A stretch of DNA of 16,613 nt from JADLEX01 sp964586775 (GTDB taxonomy: Bacteria > Lernaellota > Lernaellaia > JACKCT01): contig CAZPJD010000247.1 in NCBI GenBank assembly GCA_964586775.1, positions 1-16,613 on the forward strand, read 5' to 3'. Shown here in pieces: positions 6,646 through 14,526 of this stretch; position 1 is the stretch's first letter, and each line of letters starts with the position of its first letter. The position numbers were made by a program, and so were the translations under genes. The notes under the pieces are model-generated. The model saw only the letters and a list, made by a program, of their open reading frames with translations. It was not told the origin of the DNA and did no database searches.

Positions 6646-8637
6646 ATGGCCGCGCCGATCAAACCCTATATTTCCCCGAATGTGGAGATTCCGGAATTTT
6701 CCACGCAGGCGGTCGTGCTCGGCCTCGCGCTGTGTTTCATCATGTGCGCGGCGAATGTGTACGTAGGGCTTTACGCGGGTATGACGGTGAGCGCGGCGAT
6801 TCCCGCGTCGGTCATTTCGATGGGGGTTTTGCGCGGGCTGCTCAAGCGCGGGACGATTCTCGAGAACAACGTGGTCCACACCATCGCGTCCGCGGGCGAG
6901 AGCCTCGCCGCGGGTATCATCTTCACGGTTCCCGCGATTCTGCTGCTGGGGATCTGGGATCACTTCAACTACCTCGAAACGACACTCATCGCCCTCGCGG
7001 GCGGCGTGCTGGGCGTGCTCATGATGATCCCGCTGCGCCGTTCGCTGATCGTCGAGAACACCGACCTTCGCTACCCCGAGGGCGTCGCGTGCGCCGAGGT
7101 GCTCAAGGCCGGCGACAGGGGCGGCGAGGACCTGTTCGGCATCTTCTGGGCGATGGGCCTCGGCATGGCGTTCAAGATTTTGGGCGGCGTCTTCGGCGTC
7201 TTCAAGGGCACGGTCGAGGGCGCGTTCAAGATCGGTCGGACGGCGATCGGCGGCGGATCGGACATCTCGCCGATGCTGGCCGCGGTTGGTTTCATCTGCG
7301 GGTGGGAGATTTCTCTGCTCGTCTTCGCGGGCGGCGCGATCGCGTGGTTCATCGTCATTCCGATCCTCATTCCCGTCGTCCAGGGCATGATCGCCGACCC
7401 CGCGGCGAACGCCGCGACGATCCACGCGCTGGGCGCGCTGCCCGCCGAGATCGCCAAGGACTTCGGCGCGAGCGCGATCGGCGACATGAACACGGTGTGG
7501 AACAAGTACATCCGCTTTTTCGGCATCGGCACGATGATCGTCGGCGGCGTGTGGTCGATCATCCAGGTGCGCAAGGGCATCGTGAAGGGGCTTCGCTACG
7601 CGCTCGAAGGTCTGCGGGGCGGCTCGCAGGCGGCCGAGATCCGCACCGAGCAGAATATCAAGGGCGCGCATCTGGCCTGGCTGATTCTGGCGTGCGTGGC
7701 GTTGATCGTGGTGGCGTATTTCCACATGACGGGGCACGCGGGCACGACTGCGGCGACGACCGTGGCGATGTTCATCCTCTCGTTCTTTTTCATCGCCGTG
7801 GCGAGCTACATCGCCGGTCTCGTGGGCTCCTCCAACAGCCCCGTATCGGGCATGACGATCTGCACGGTATTGCTGACGGCGGGGATGCTGATCGTGCTCG
7901 GCTACACGGGGACGGAAGGCATGCTGGCAACGCTCGGCGTGGCCGGCGTGGTGTGTTGCGCGGCGAGCATCGGCGGCGACATCTCGCAGGACCTCAAGAT
8001 CGGCTACATCCTGGGCGCGACGCCGCGCCGCCAGCAGTGGGCCGAGGTGCTGGGCACGGTGGCGGCGGCGTTCATCATCGCGCCGGTTATGACGCTCCTG
8101 CACCGGGCCTACGGCATCGGAACGGGGCTCAAGGCGCCGCAGGCCAATCTGTTCAAGTCGCTCGTCGGGGCGTTGTTCGATCCGAGCCAGCACATGCCAT
8201 GGATTCTGGTCGGGCTCGGCGCGGCGCTCGGCGTGCTGGTGGTGCTGGCCGACAAATTCGTTTTGGAGCCTCGCAACACGAAGTTTCGTCTGCACGTCAT
8301 GCCGCTCGCGGTGGGGATCTACCTGCCGCTGTCGGTTTCGGCGCCGCTGCTCGTGGGCGGTGCCGCGGCGTGGTGGATCGGCCGCGCGACGGCGGCCGAC
8401 CTCGCGAAGCAGACCGCGGTGACGCACCGGGGCACGCTGTTCGCCTCGGGCATCGTCGCGGGAGAAGCCATTGCGGGCATTCTGATCGCGGGCCTCATCA
8501 TCGTCGTCGGCGAATTACCGCTCAAGGCGACGGATCTGACCGGCCGGCTTGGCGTTGCGGCGGACGTCCTCTCCGTCGTCGCGATGCTCGCCGTCTCGTG
8601 GGGCATGGTGCGTTACGCGATGAAGAAGCGGGCGTAA
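6646..8637 (+). CDS. OPT-family oligopeptide transporter
   Basis: A 663-residue polytopic membrane protein with about 14-16 hydrophobic segments, the usual size of bacterial OPT transporters. Family marks include ENNVVHTIASAGES (residues 73-86), the segment GIIFTVPAILLLGIW, LRYPEGVACAEVLKAGD (141 onward), and NSPVSGMTICTVLLTAGM in the second half. The family takes up oligopeptides or metal-chelate complexes driven by protons, and the substrate here cannot be told. Two in-frame ATGs lie six bases apart. GGAGG ends one base before the first (6640) and seven before the second, so I choose 6646. Its stop lies 10 bp from the stop of the convergent GH5 gene. Full length and intact. Confidence 0.92.
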   Translation: MAAPIKPYISPNVEIPEFSTQAVVLGLALCFIMCAANVYVGLYAGMTVSAAIPASVISMGVLRGLLKRGTILENNVVHTIASAGESLAAGIIFTVPAILLLGIWDHFNYLETTLIALAGGVLGVLMMIPLRRSLIVENTDLRYPEGVACAEVLKAGDRGGEDLFGIFWAMGLGMAFKILGGVFGVFKGTVEGAFKIGRTAIGGGSDISPMLAAVGFICGWEISLLVFAGGAIAWFIVIPILIPVVQGMIADPAANAATIHALGALPAEIAKDFGASAIGDMNTVWNKYIRFFGIGTMIVGGVWSIIQVRKGIVKGLRYALEGLRGGSQAAEIRTEQNIKGAHLAWLILACVALIVVAYFHMTGHAGTTAATTVAMFILSFFFIAVASYIAGLVGSSNSPVSGMTICTVLLTAGMLIVLGYTGTEGMLATLGVAGVVCCAASIGGDISQDLKIGYILGATPRRQQWAEVLGTVAAAFIIAPVMTLLHRAYGIGTGLKAPQANLFKSLVGALFDPSQHMPWILVGLGAALGVLVVLADKFVLEPRNTKFRLHVMPLAVGIYLPLSVSAPLLVGGAAAWWIGRATAADLAKQTAVTHRGTLFASGIVAGEAIAGILIAGLIIVVGELPLKATDLTGRLGVAADVLSVVAMLAVSWGMVRYAMKKRA

Positions 8638-8647
8638 CGGCGTGGGA

Positions 8648-10225
8648 TCAATCCGCCGGCGCGACCACGATCGTGTGTTCCGCTTCGGCGGGATTTGTCC
8701 AGATCGACATCACGCCGTTGGTTTCATCCAGGTCCCACGTCCACGTGTCGCCGCCATCGCTGACGTCGAGTGTCCAGCCATCGGGGTAATTGCGTGCCTC
8801 GGACAGGTAGATTTCGGTCGGCCCCGTCGTACCCTCGCGGTTGCGAAACGCAAGCGTGAAGACGCCGGTCGCGTCGTCGTAGCCATAGGAGATCGGCGTT
8901 CCCGCAACGGCGCGCGGATAGATCGAGGCGATGCGCGCGTGGTGGGCTTCGTCGCCGGACAGAAAGAATCCGCAGTCCCAGAACGTCCACCCGCTGGTCA
9001 CGCGCTCCAGCATCCGCAACGCTTCGTTTTCCCAGAGAGCCCGGTTTTCGTCGTCGGTCCAGCGCAGCATCGACCACTCGCCCGCCAGCACGGGAACCCG
9101 GTGCGCCGCGGCCTCGTTTCGGCGCAGGTTTTCCCATCGCGCGAGGGCGTGATCGACCTCGGGCACGTAGCCGCCGGTCACGTCGATGAGCAGGGGATAC
9201 AGGTGCGGAAAATACGCGAGCCGGGCTTCGCCATCGCGCGGATCAGATAGTTCCGCGACGTAAGACGGCCCGGCCTGATTCGCGATGAACGCGTTGGGCT
9301 CGTAAAAGATCCAGCCATCGGGATCGGCCGTGCGGATGCCGTCGATCGCGCGCTGCAAAAACTGCGTGTATTCGGTTTCGTCGAAATCCCGGTAACGCAG
9401 GATTCGCGACCCCTGCCACGGCTCGTTCATGATGTCGTAACCGAGCACGGCGGGGTGATCCCGAAACCGATCCGCGACATGCGCCCACATGGCGGCGTAA
9501 CCGTCCTGCAGCTCGGGATGAGCGTCGTAATCCCAGAAGTTGTCCCACGCGCGCATCACGTCGGGCGAGAGGTAGTTGAACGCCCATCCGCCGAGCATCG
9601 ACGCGAAGTCGATGAAGGGCATGCCGTCGGTGATCGTCGCCCACTCGGGCGCGCCGTCGGAATCCTCGTTGCGAAGGGGGTCGCCCGCGAAAGGCCCCCA
9701 CACGTCCTGATGCATGTCGAGCACGACGAGCATGCCCGCGTCGGCGAGGGTGTCGAGCCAGTCCTCGACCGCGTCGAGGTAAGCGTCGTTGTAGATGCCA
9801 TGTTCCTCTTCAATACGTGCCCAGAAAATCAGGTAGCGCATGAAGTTGAAGCCGTAGACCTCGCCGAAGTCGATCGCCTCCTGCTCGGTTCGGTTCGGCA
9901 ATCCGGAATCGCCCTTGGCGTTGCCGTCGAAGTTGCAGCCGTGCAGGATCAACGCGCGGCCTTGATCGTCGCGGATGTATTTCCAGTCGTCGTCCGTGTC
10001 GTCATCCGTCGCGTCGTCGTCCGGTAGCGGCGGAAACGTGTCGTCATCGGCATCGTCGTCGGCATCGTCGTCCTGGGCATCATCGTCCGAGGAATCGTCG
10101 TCGACGGCCATGTCGTCGTCGGTCGACTGTTCTGAGTCCGAAGAAGAACCCCCGTCGCCGCATGCGACGAACGCGGATATGGCGACGAAGCTCGCCAATG
10201 TGACAGCCCAAGTCCTCCGCCACAT
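8648..10225 (-). CDS. GH5 endoglycoceramidase-like lipoprotein with Asp-triplet linker
   Basis: A 525-residue predicted lipoprotein. The signal sequence ends AFVAC, giving lipidated Cys22. Residues 36-80 are a linker of nine DDD triplets. The catalytic domain from about residue 81 is glycoside hydrolase family 5: FNFMRYLIFWARIEE, LDMHQDVWG (169-177), DIMNEP with acid/base Glu268, and AGEWS with nucleophile Glu383. The C-terminal domain begins YPRAVAGTPISYGY, as in endoglycoceramidases, followed by a beta-rich Ig-like region. Endoglycoceramidases release the glycan from glycosphingolipids. A related glycolipid or beta-glucoside is the likely substrate here, acted on outside the inner membrane. 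GGAGGTG six bases upstream fixes the ATG at 10225. The gene is monocistronic and convergent with the OPT gene. All expected catalytic residues are present. Another GH5 subfamily specificity is the main alternative. Confidence 0.9.
   Translation of the reverse strand: MWRRTWAVTLASFVAISAFVACGDGGSSSDSEQSTDDDMAVDDDSSDDDAQDDDADDDADDDTFPPLPDDDATDDDTDDDWKYIRDDQGRALILHGCNFDGNAKGDSGLPNRTEQEAIDFGEVYGFNFMRYLIFWARIEEEHGIYNDAYLDAVEDWLDTLADAGMLVVLDMHQDVWGPFAGDPLRNEDSDGAPEWATITDGMPFIDFASMLGGWAFNYLSPDVMRAWDNFWDYDAHPELQDGYAAMWAHVADRFRDHPAVLGYDIMNEPWQGSRILRYRDFDETEYTQFLQRAIDGIRTADPDGWIFYEPNAFIANQAGPSYVAELSDPRDGEARLAYFPHLYPLLIDVTGGYVPEVDHALARWENLRRNEAAAHRVPVLAGEWSMLRWTDDENRALWENEALRMLERVTSGWTFWDCGFFLSGDEAHHARIASIYPRAVAGTPISYGYDDATGVFTLAFRNREGTTGPTEIYLSEARNYPDGWTLDVSDGGDTWTWDLDETNGVMSIWTNPAEAEHTIVVAPAD
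9986..10120 (-). repeat. Asp-triplet repeat coding tract in the GH5 lipoprotein
   Basis: Nine DDD triplets separated by one to eight other residues, mostly Ala, Thr and Ser (residues 36-80), encoded by a degenerate GAC-rich tract. It forms a strongly acidic flexible spacer between the lipid anchor and the enzyme. The same pattern makes up nearly all of the secreted protein at 15660-16085. Confidence 0.85.
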
Positions 10226-10281
10226 GTCAACACCTCCAACAGTCATCATGCACATAAACAAAGGCGGTTTGCCGCAGCCCA

Positions 10282-10308
10282 ATATTAAGCAACGGACACT
10301 TTTGTCGA
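10282..10308 (-). promoter_or_regulatory. Candidate promoter for the GH5 lipoprotein
   Basis: The minus strand reads TCGACA (10308-10303), 15 bases, then TAATAT (10287-10282). The -35 element matches five of six consensus bases, the -10 element four of six, and the spacing is short. Transcription would start near 10275, about 50 nt before the ATG at 10225. Confidence 0.3.
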
Positions 10309-10321
10309 GTCGCCGCAAGGA

Positions 10322-11026
10322 TCATGTCACGAGATCGAAGTCGTGGATCGTCAGGTCGATCAAAATCGGTCGCGTGCGCGGGGTGCCGTCCGCGCGGCGC
10401 GGCGTGATGCGGCGCCCGCGGGTAAACGCAATGCCCTGTTGATTTTTCGCGTGCTCGACCACCACGTTTGCCGCGCGCGCCCATTTGCCGATGACGAGCG
10501 CCGTGTAGTCGTGCTGGACGAGCGCACCGAAGTGGTCGAACCGAAACGCCTGCTCGGGCGAGTGCGTGGGAATGGCGGCGGGAAGCCGCGCACGCAGGAT
10601 GTCGTGTCCGAATTGCTCGAAGCACGTGGGATGATCGAGGATCAAGGCGGGCAGGGTGCAGTAGTTCCAGGTCGCGTAGCCCGCGAAATAGGTCATGTCC
10701 AGGTCGTCCCACCAGAAAAATCGCCGCCCGCCGGGGAAATGTCGCCTCGCGTTGGGGCGCGACGCGATCGTGCGACCATCGGCGTCCTCGATGCGAACAT
10801 CCTGGCCATCGAGAATGCCGATCTGACCGAGCCGGTTGATCGGGGCGATGCGCACGAAGGGGCGGTGGACATCCATCTCGAAGACGGCCTGAACGAACGG
10901 CGCGCGGTGTTTGAGTCGGAATGCGAGCCCGTTCGCGCTGACGACCGCCCGCACACGCGCGGCTTCCTTCCAACGCGAAGCACCACCATAGGCATCGACC
11001 ACACGACGCGCGAGATCGCCCTGCAT
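10322..11026 (-). CDS. Conserved-looking protein of unknown function
   Basis: A 234-residue soluble protein with no signal peptide, membrane segment or recognised catalytic motif. Visible stretches are DLARRVVDAYGGASRWKEA near the start, a beta-rich middle with FVRIAPINRLGQIGILDGQD, WWDDLDMTYFAGYATWNYCT, PTHSPEQAFRFD and HDYTALVIGKWARAANVVVEH. I recall similar proteins annotated only as hypothetical in proteobacteria and actinobacteria. The regular beta pattern could suit a lipid- or ligand-binding fold, but that is a guess. The start is uncertain. ATG 11026 matches the N-terminus I expect for the family. A GTG at 11101 with AAGGGATGA upstream would add 25 residues through a run of eight T bases. 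It is divergent from ppk2 and 96 bp upstream of the GH5 gene on the same strand. Confidence 0.7.
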   Translation of the reverse strand: MQGDLARRVVDAYGGASRWKEAARVRAVVSANGLAFRLKHRAPFVQAVFEMDVHRPFVRIAPINRLGQIGILDGQDVRIEDADGRTIASRPNARRHFPGGRRFFWWDDLDMTYFAGYATWNYCTLPALILDHPTCFEQFGHDILRARLPAAIPTHSPEQAFRFDHFGALVQHDYTALVIGKWARAANVVVEHAKNQQGIAFTRGRRITPRRADGTPRTRPILIDLTIHDFDLVT

Positions 11027-11108
11027 GCCCGTCCCCGAATTGTCGGAATGGAGGAATCGTATCAGATCCGACCCGGCGACGCCAGGAAAAAAAAGGCGCA
11101 CTCATCCC

Positions 11109-11136
11109 TTGCGACACGCGCGCGCCGGTGTTTAAT
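11109..11136 (+). promoter_or_regulatory. Candidate promoter for ppk2
   Basis: TTGCGA (11109-11114), 16 bases, then TTTAAT (11131-11136), four of six and five of six matches to consensus. Transcription would start near 11143, about 26 nt before the ATG at 11169. Confidence 0.45.
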
Positions 11137-11168
11137 AGATATGACGCGCCCGCGTCACGGAGCCGCCC

Positions 11169-12281
11169 ATGACCTCCCGATCCGATTCCGCGAAGAAGCC
11201 CGTCCGCCCCCGTTCCCGCTCGACCCGTTCGCGCACCATCGCGCGGCCCGTCGAGATGGGCGACGTGCCACCCTCGCTCGCCCCCGCGGCCATCGCGCAA
11301 TACACCGCCGAAGAGGACGGCGCGGCCGCGGACGAGGTGACCGCCGGTGCGATCCGCGATCTGCTCGTCGGCGTGGGCCCCGGCGACGCCGCGCGCATCC
11401 TGCGTTCGGTGGTCGATCAGCAGCGAGGGCTCGCCAAGCTGGAGCGCAGGGCGGTGGACACCGAACTCGCGGACGATCATCGCAGCGGGGGATATCCCTA
11501 CAAATATCTGCTCTCGCGCGCGAACTACGAGCGGCAGAAATACCGCCTGCAGGTCGAGCTGCTCAAACTTCAGGCGTGGGTGAAGGAGACCGGCCAGCGG
11601 ATCGTCGTGCTCTTCGAGGGACGCGACGCGGCGGGCAAGGGCGGAACCATCAAGCGATTCATGGAGCACCTGAACCCCCGAGGCGCGCGCGTGGTCGCCC
11701 TCGAAAAGCCCACCGACGAAGAGCGCGGACAGTGGTACTTTCAGCGCTACGTCGAGCACCTTCCCACCGCGGGCGAAATCGTGCTCTTCGACCGCTCCTG
11801 GTACAACCGCGCTGGCGTCGAGCGTGTGATGGGTTTTTGCACCGACGCCGAGTATCACGAGTTCATGCGCCAGGCGCCCGAGTTCGAGCGAATGCTGGTG
11901 CGTCAGGGGATTCACCTGTTCAAGTTCTGGTTCTCGGTGAGCCGCCGCGAGCAGCGCCGCCGGTTCAACGAACGCAAGGTCCATCCGCTCAAGCAGTGGA
12001 AGCTTTCGGAGATCGACAAGGCGTCGCTCGACAAGTGGGACGACTACACCCGCGCCAAGGAGGCGATGTTCTTCCACACCGACACCGCCGACGCGCCGTG
12101 GATCGTCATCAAGTCGGACTGCAAGAAGCGGGCGCGGCTCAACACCATGCGCTACCTGCTGCACAGCCTGCCGTTCACCAAGAAGAATCCCGATCAGATC
12201 GGTCCGGTCGATCCGTTGTTGGTGGGGCGCGCGCAGGTGGTGTTCGAGCGCGGCGAGAGCGTGGCGAGCATGCCGACGTAA
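11169..12281 (+). CDS. ppk2: Polyphosphate kinase 2
   Basis: A 370-residue cytoplasmic PPK2-family enzyme, which transfers phosphate between polyphosphate and nucleotides, in most single-domain members making ATP or GTP from the diphosphate. The Walker A loop is GRDAAGKGG (residues 151-159), the Walker B region VLFDRSWYNRAGVE (205-218) with the catalytic Asp, and the lid KVHPLKQWKLS (270-280). The segment GYPYKYLLSRANYERQKY leading into the core is typical of single-domain PPK2. The N-terminal 105 residues are longer than usual, basic and Ser/Arg-rich at first, then acidic, and look disordered. GGAG six bases before the ATG supports the start. It is a single-gene unit with its stop 7 bp from the stop of the convergent DUF3604 gene. 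The class and preferred nucleotide cannot be fixed from the sequence alone. Confidence 0.94.
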   Translation: MTSRSDSAKKPVRPRSRSTRSRTIARPVEMGDVPPSLAPAAIAQYTAEEDGAAADEVTAGAIRDLLVGVGPGDAARILRSVVDQQRGLAKLERRAVDTELADDHRSGGYPYKYLLSRANYERQKYRLQVELLKLQAWVKETGQRIVVLFEGRDAAGKGGTIKRFMEHLNPRGARVVALEKPTDEERGQWYFQRYVEHLPTAGEIVLFDRSWYNRAGVERVMGFCTDAEYHEFMRQAPEFERMLVRQGIHLFKFWFSVSRREQRRRFNERKVHPLKQWKLSEIDKASLDKWDDYTRAKEAMFFHTDTADAPWIVIKSDCKKRARLNTMRYLLHSLPFTKKNPDQIGPVDPLLVGRAQVVFERGESVASMPT

Positions 12282-12288
12282 ACACCCG

Positions 12289-14526
12289 TCAGGGCGCGGG
12301 CGTCACCCAGATCGGCGACGACCACGCGCGCTCCTCGATGGGCGTCAGGCAATCGTCGTTCGTGTCCGTGCGCGAATCGCCATAACAGGGATTCACCGAA
12401 ACGCACTCGCCCGCGTCGCTGAACGTGCAGCGCATCCCGCCCGCGTTGATCGCCGGCGTCGGCTCCTGAATCGCGCGCACGTAATAGGCGGTCTCGCGGC
12501 CGGCGGTGGGGAAGTCGGGATCGTCAAACGTCGCGACGCACCCGTCGATCTCGCCGGGGCAGGGCAAGACCTTCCACGGGTCCTCGATCAACTCCCTTAC
12601 CGGTTCGTCGGCGCGGATTTGCGGCCGGATGCGCACGACCTCGATGCGCGTGATGACGCGGCGCGCGTCGCCGGGGTTGTAGCACTCGCCGCGGCACAAT
12701 TGGCCCAGCCGCTCGGCGCCGATGCCGCGCAGCGAGTCCTCGGGACAGCCGGGCTGTTGCTCCAACGACCCCGCCGCGCGGACGCGAAAACGCGGGACGC
12801 CGTTTGCGCGCACTTGCGATCCCATCGGCGCGGGCGAGTCGCCGCTCACGAGATCGAACCACAGCAGGATGCGGTCGCCGCTGGTGCCATACACCTCGCG
12901 GCGGCGAAGCGCGTTCCAGATGGAGTCCCGATCGCGCCCCGGCGAGTGCACCGCCACGAGCCCGCCGGTCATGAAAAAGCTCGCTTGCCGTTCCAGGTCC
13001 CAACTCGGCAGCGTCGAGATGCCGGGATTCTTTTTCTTCATTTCGTCCAGCGAATACGAACGCGCCTCGGGGGCGATGGTCGGGAACGCGCGGTCGCGGA
13101 TGCGATCCGTGCGCGGCCCGCGCGCGTCGCTCATCGTCATGCGATCCGTTTCCTTGTAACCCGTGCCGGGCCGGGCCGAGTGGTTGTCGCTCGATCCGAT
13201 GAATCCGAATCGGAACCGCAGCGGATCGGCCCCGGGCGCGAAGGTTCCGAGCGCGAGCAGCCGCTGCGCGGAGTTGTCCGGCACGTGCAGGAAGGGCGGG
13301 AGGAAGCAATCGCGGCACTGCCCGCAATCCTTCCAGTCCTCGGCCCGCGCGCCGGGGACCGTGGCCGCGCCGTAAACACCCGCGTCGAGATAGATCTGGA
13401 TCGCTTCGGCCACGCGCGCGTCGCAATCCGCCGAAGCCGGGTCGACGCATCGCGAGCGGATGATCTCGCCCGCGCGCCGGCAGCACGGCGTGTAGACGGG
13501 CGTCGAAGGCGGGCACTCGGGCGTGCCGTTCGCGGCGTAGTTCACGCCGGTCCAATCGCGATATTCCTCGGCGTTGCCGTGACCCGAGAAGATCTCGAGC
13601 AGGATCTGCCGGTCAGGGTCGTGCATCGCCGTCGTGAGCTGCTTGTCCCACGTCGGGCCGTAAGGCGTGTGGATGCCCCATGTGAGGCCGTGGGGAATGA
13701 CGATGGACTCGAAACCCCAGTCGTCGAGCTTCGCGAACAGCTCCTTCGGTGTCTTCGCCGTCTCCATGCAATCCGGCGGCAGATCGCGCACCGGCACGCC
13801 CTCGGGGCAGATCGGCGCTTCGCTCACCTGCTTTTGCAGGTAGGCGACATCGATCAGGTACGGGATCGTCTCGACATCGCCGGTCAGCAGACGCAGTTGC
13901 TCGCGCAGCGGCGTTTTCGTCGCCATCGAGGCCGCGGTCACCACATTGCGCGCGTTGATCGGCCGCGTGGGAATGTGCGCGTCATCCAAGTCGCGCAGCA
14001 CCACGTTGCGGTGTCCATAGTGCGTGCCGGGGGTCAGGCCGATCTGCGACCACTCCCAGCCGAGAAACGCGACGAGATCGGGATTCGCCGCGTCCTGAGC
14101 CACGGCGTTGCACTGGCGAATCGAGCGCACCGTCTCGTCCCACAGCGGCTTCGTCAGGCTCTCGGCGTGATCGTTGGTCGAAAAAAAGTCGAGGTCCGAG
14201 CAGTAGCGCGCGAAGTCGCACGCGTCGGACGGCGGATGCACGCCGTCGCCCTGCATCGCCGGGAGCGCGAGCGCGAAGGCGTCCATCGAGAACGTCGTGT
14301 GCACGTGCAGATCGCCGAAGAGGATCGTCTTGTCCGTTGACGCGAAAGCCTCGGCGTCGGGCGAGCCCGACGCGAGGGCGAGGCGGGCGGATTCCTGCGT
14401 CCGTGCTCTTGCGGAAACGACAGTCGAATCGACGGGCGTGTTCGAGGCGTCGCCGAATTCCTGATAGCCGCCGCAGGCCGACGCCAGAAGCGTCACGATG
14501 ATGCAAATCGCCGCGCGGATGTTCAT
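12289..14526 (-). CDS. DUF3604-family (PHP-like) lipoprotein
   Basis: A 745-residue predicted lipoprotein. The signal sequence MNIRAAICIIVTLLASAC puts the lipidated Cys at 18. The mature part has the layout of DUF3604, a PHP/amidohydrolase-like family: FGDLHVHTTFSMDAF (residues 70-84, His74 and His76), FSTNDHAE (115-122), GWEWSQ (156-161), IPHG (277-280), FSGHG (313-317) and FIGSSDNHSARPGTGY (442-457). These His/Asp/Glu positions suggest a multi-metal hydrolase, possibly a phosphoesterase. The family's substrate is not established. There are many cysteines, several paired (CC at 348-349, CGQCRDC at 401-407), implying disulfides in an oxidising compartment. Its ATG overlaps the stop of the upstream PPIase gene as ATGA, so the two are translated as a pair. 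Intact. Confidence 0.9.
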   Translation of the reverse strand: MNIRAAICIIVTLLASACGGYQEFGDASNTPVDSTVVSARARTQESARLALASGSPDAEAFASTDKTILFGDLHVHTTFSMDAFALALPAMQGDGVHPPSDACDFARYCSDLDFFSTNDHAESLTKPLWDETVRSIRQCNAVAQDAANPDLVAFLGWEWSQIGLTPGTHYGHRNVVLRDLDDAHIPTRPINARNVVTAASMATKTPLREQLRLLTGDVETIPYLIDVAYLQKQVSEAPICPEGVPVRDLPPDCMETAKTPKELFAKLDDWGFESIVIPHGLTWGIHTPYGPTWDKQLTTAMHDPDRQILLEIFSGHGNAEEYRDWTGVNYAANGTPECPPSTPVYTPCCRRAGEIIRSRCVDPASADCDARVAEAIQIYLDAGVYGAATVPGARAEDWKDCGQCRDCFLPPFLHVPDNSAQRLLALGTFAPGADPLRFRFGFIGSSDNHSARPGTGYKETDRMTMSDARGPRTDRIRDRAFPTIAPEARSYSLDEMKKKNPGISTLPSWDLERQASFFMTGGLVAVHSPGRDRDSIWNALRRREVYGTSGDRILLWFDLVSGDSPAPMGSQVRANGVPRFRVRAAGSLEQQPGCPEDSLRGIGAERLGQLCRGECYNPGDARRVITRIEVVRIRPQIRADEPVRELIEDPWKVLPCPGEIDGCVATFDDPDFPTAGRETAYYVRAIQEPTPAINAGGMRCTFSDAGECVSVNPCYGDSRTDTNDDCLTPIEERAWSSPIWVTPAP

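Noticed and set aside
6238..8427. Minus-strand 729-codon open frame across the OPT transporter gene
   Set aside because: It is extremely rich in Arg, Asp, His and Gln, has no domain, and is opposite a well-supported transporter.
10264..10280. Small hairpin GCGG-CAAA-CCGC followed by CTTTGTTT on the minus strand as a terminator of the unknown gene
   Set aside because: The stem is only four pairs and the T-run is broken. It lies downstream of the candidate GH5 promoter, where it would block that gene.
10227..12385. Long open frames on both strands across the unknown gene and ppk2
   Set aside because: They cross gene borders and have shadow-type composition. The PPK2 motifs and the regular protein at 10322-11026 decide the frames.
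12619..14340. Plus-strand 573-codon open frame opposite DUF3604
   Set aside because: It is Arg/Asp/His-rich without domains, while the minus strand carries full DUF3604 motifs and a lipoprotein signal.
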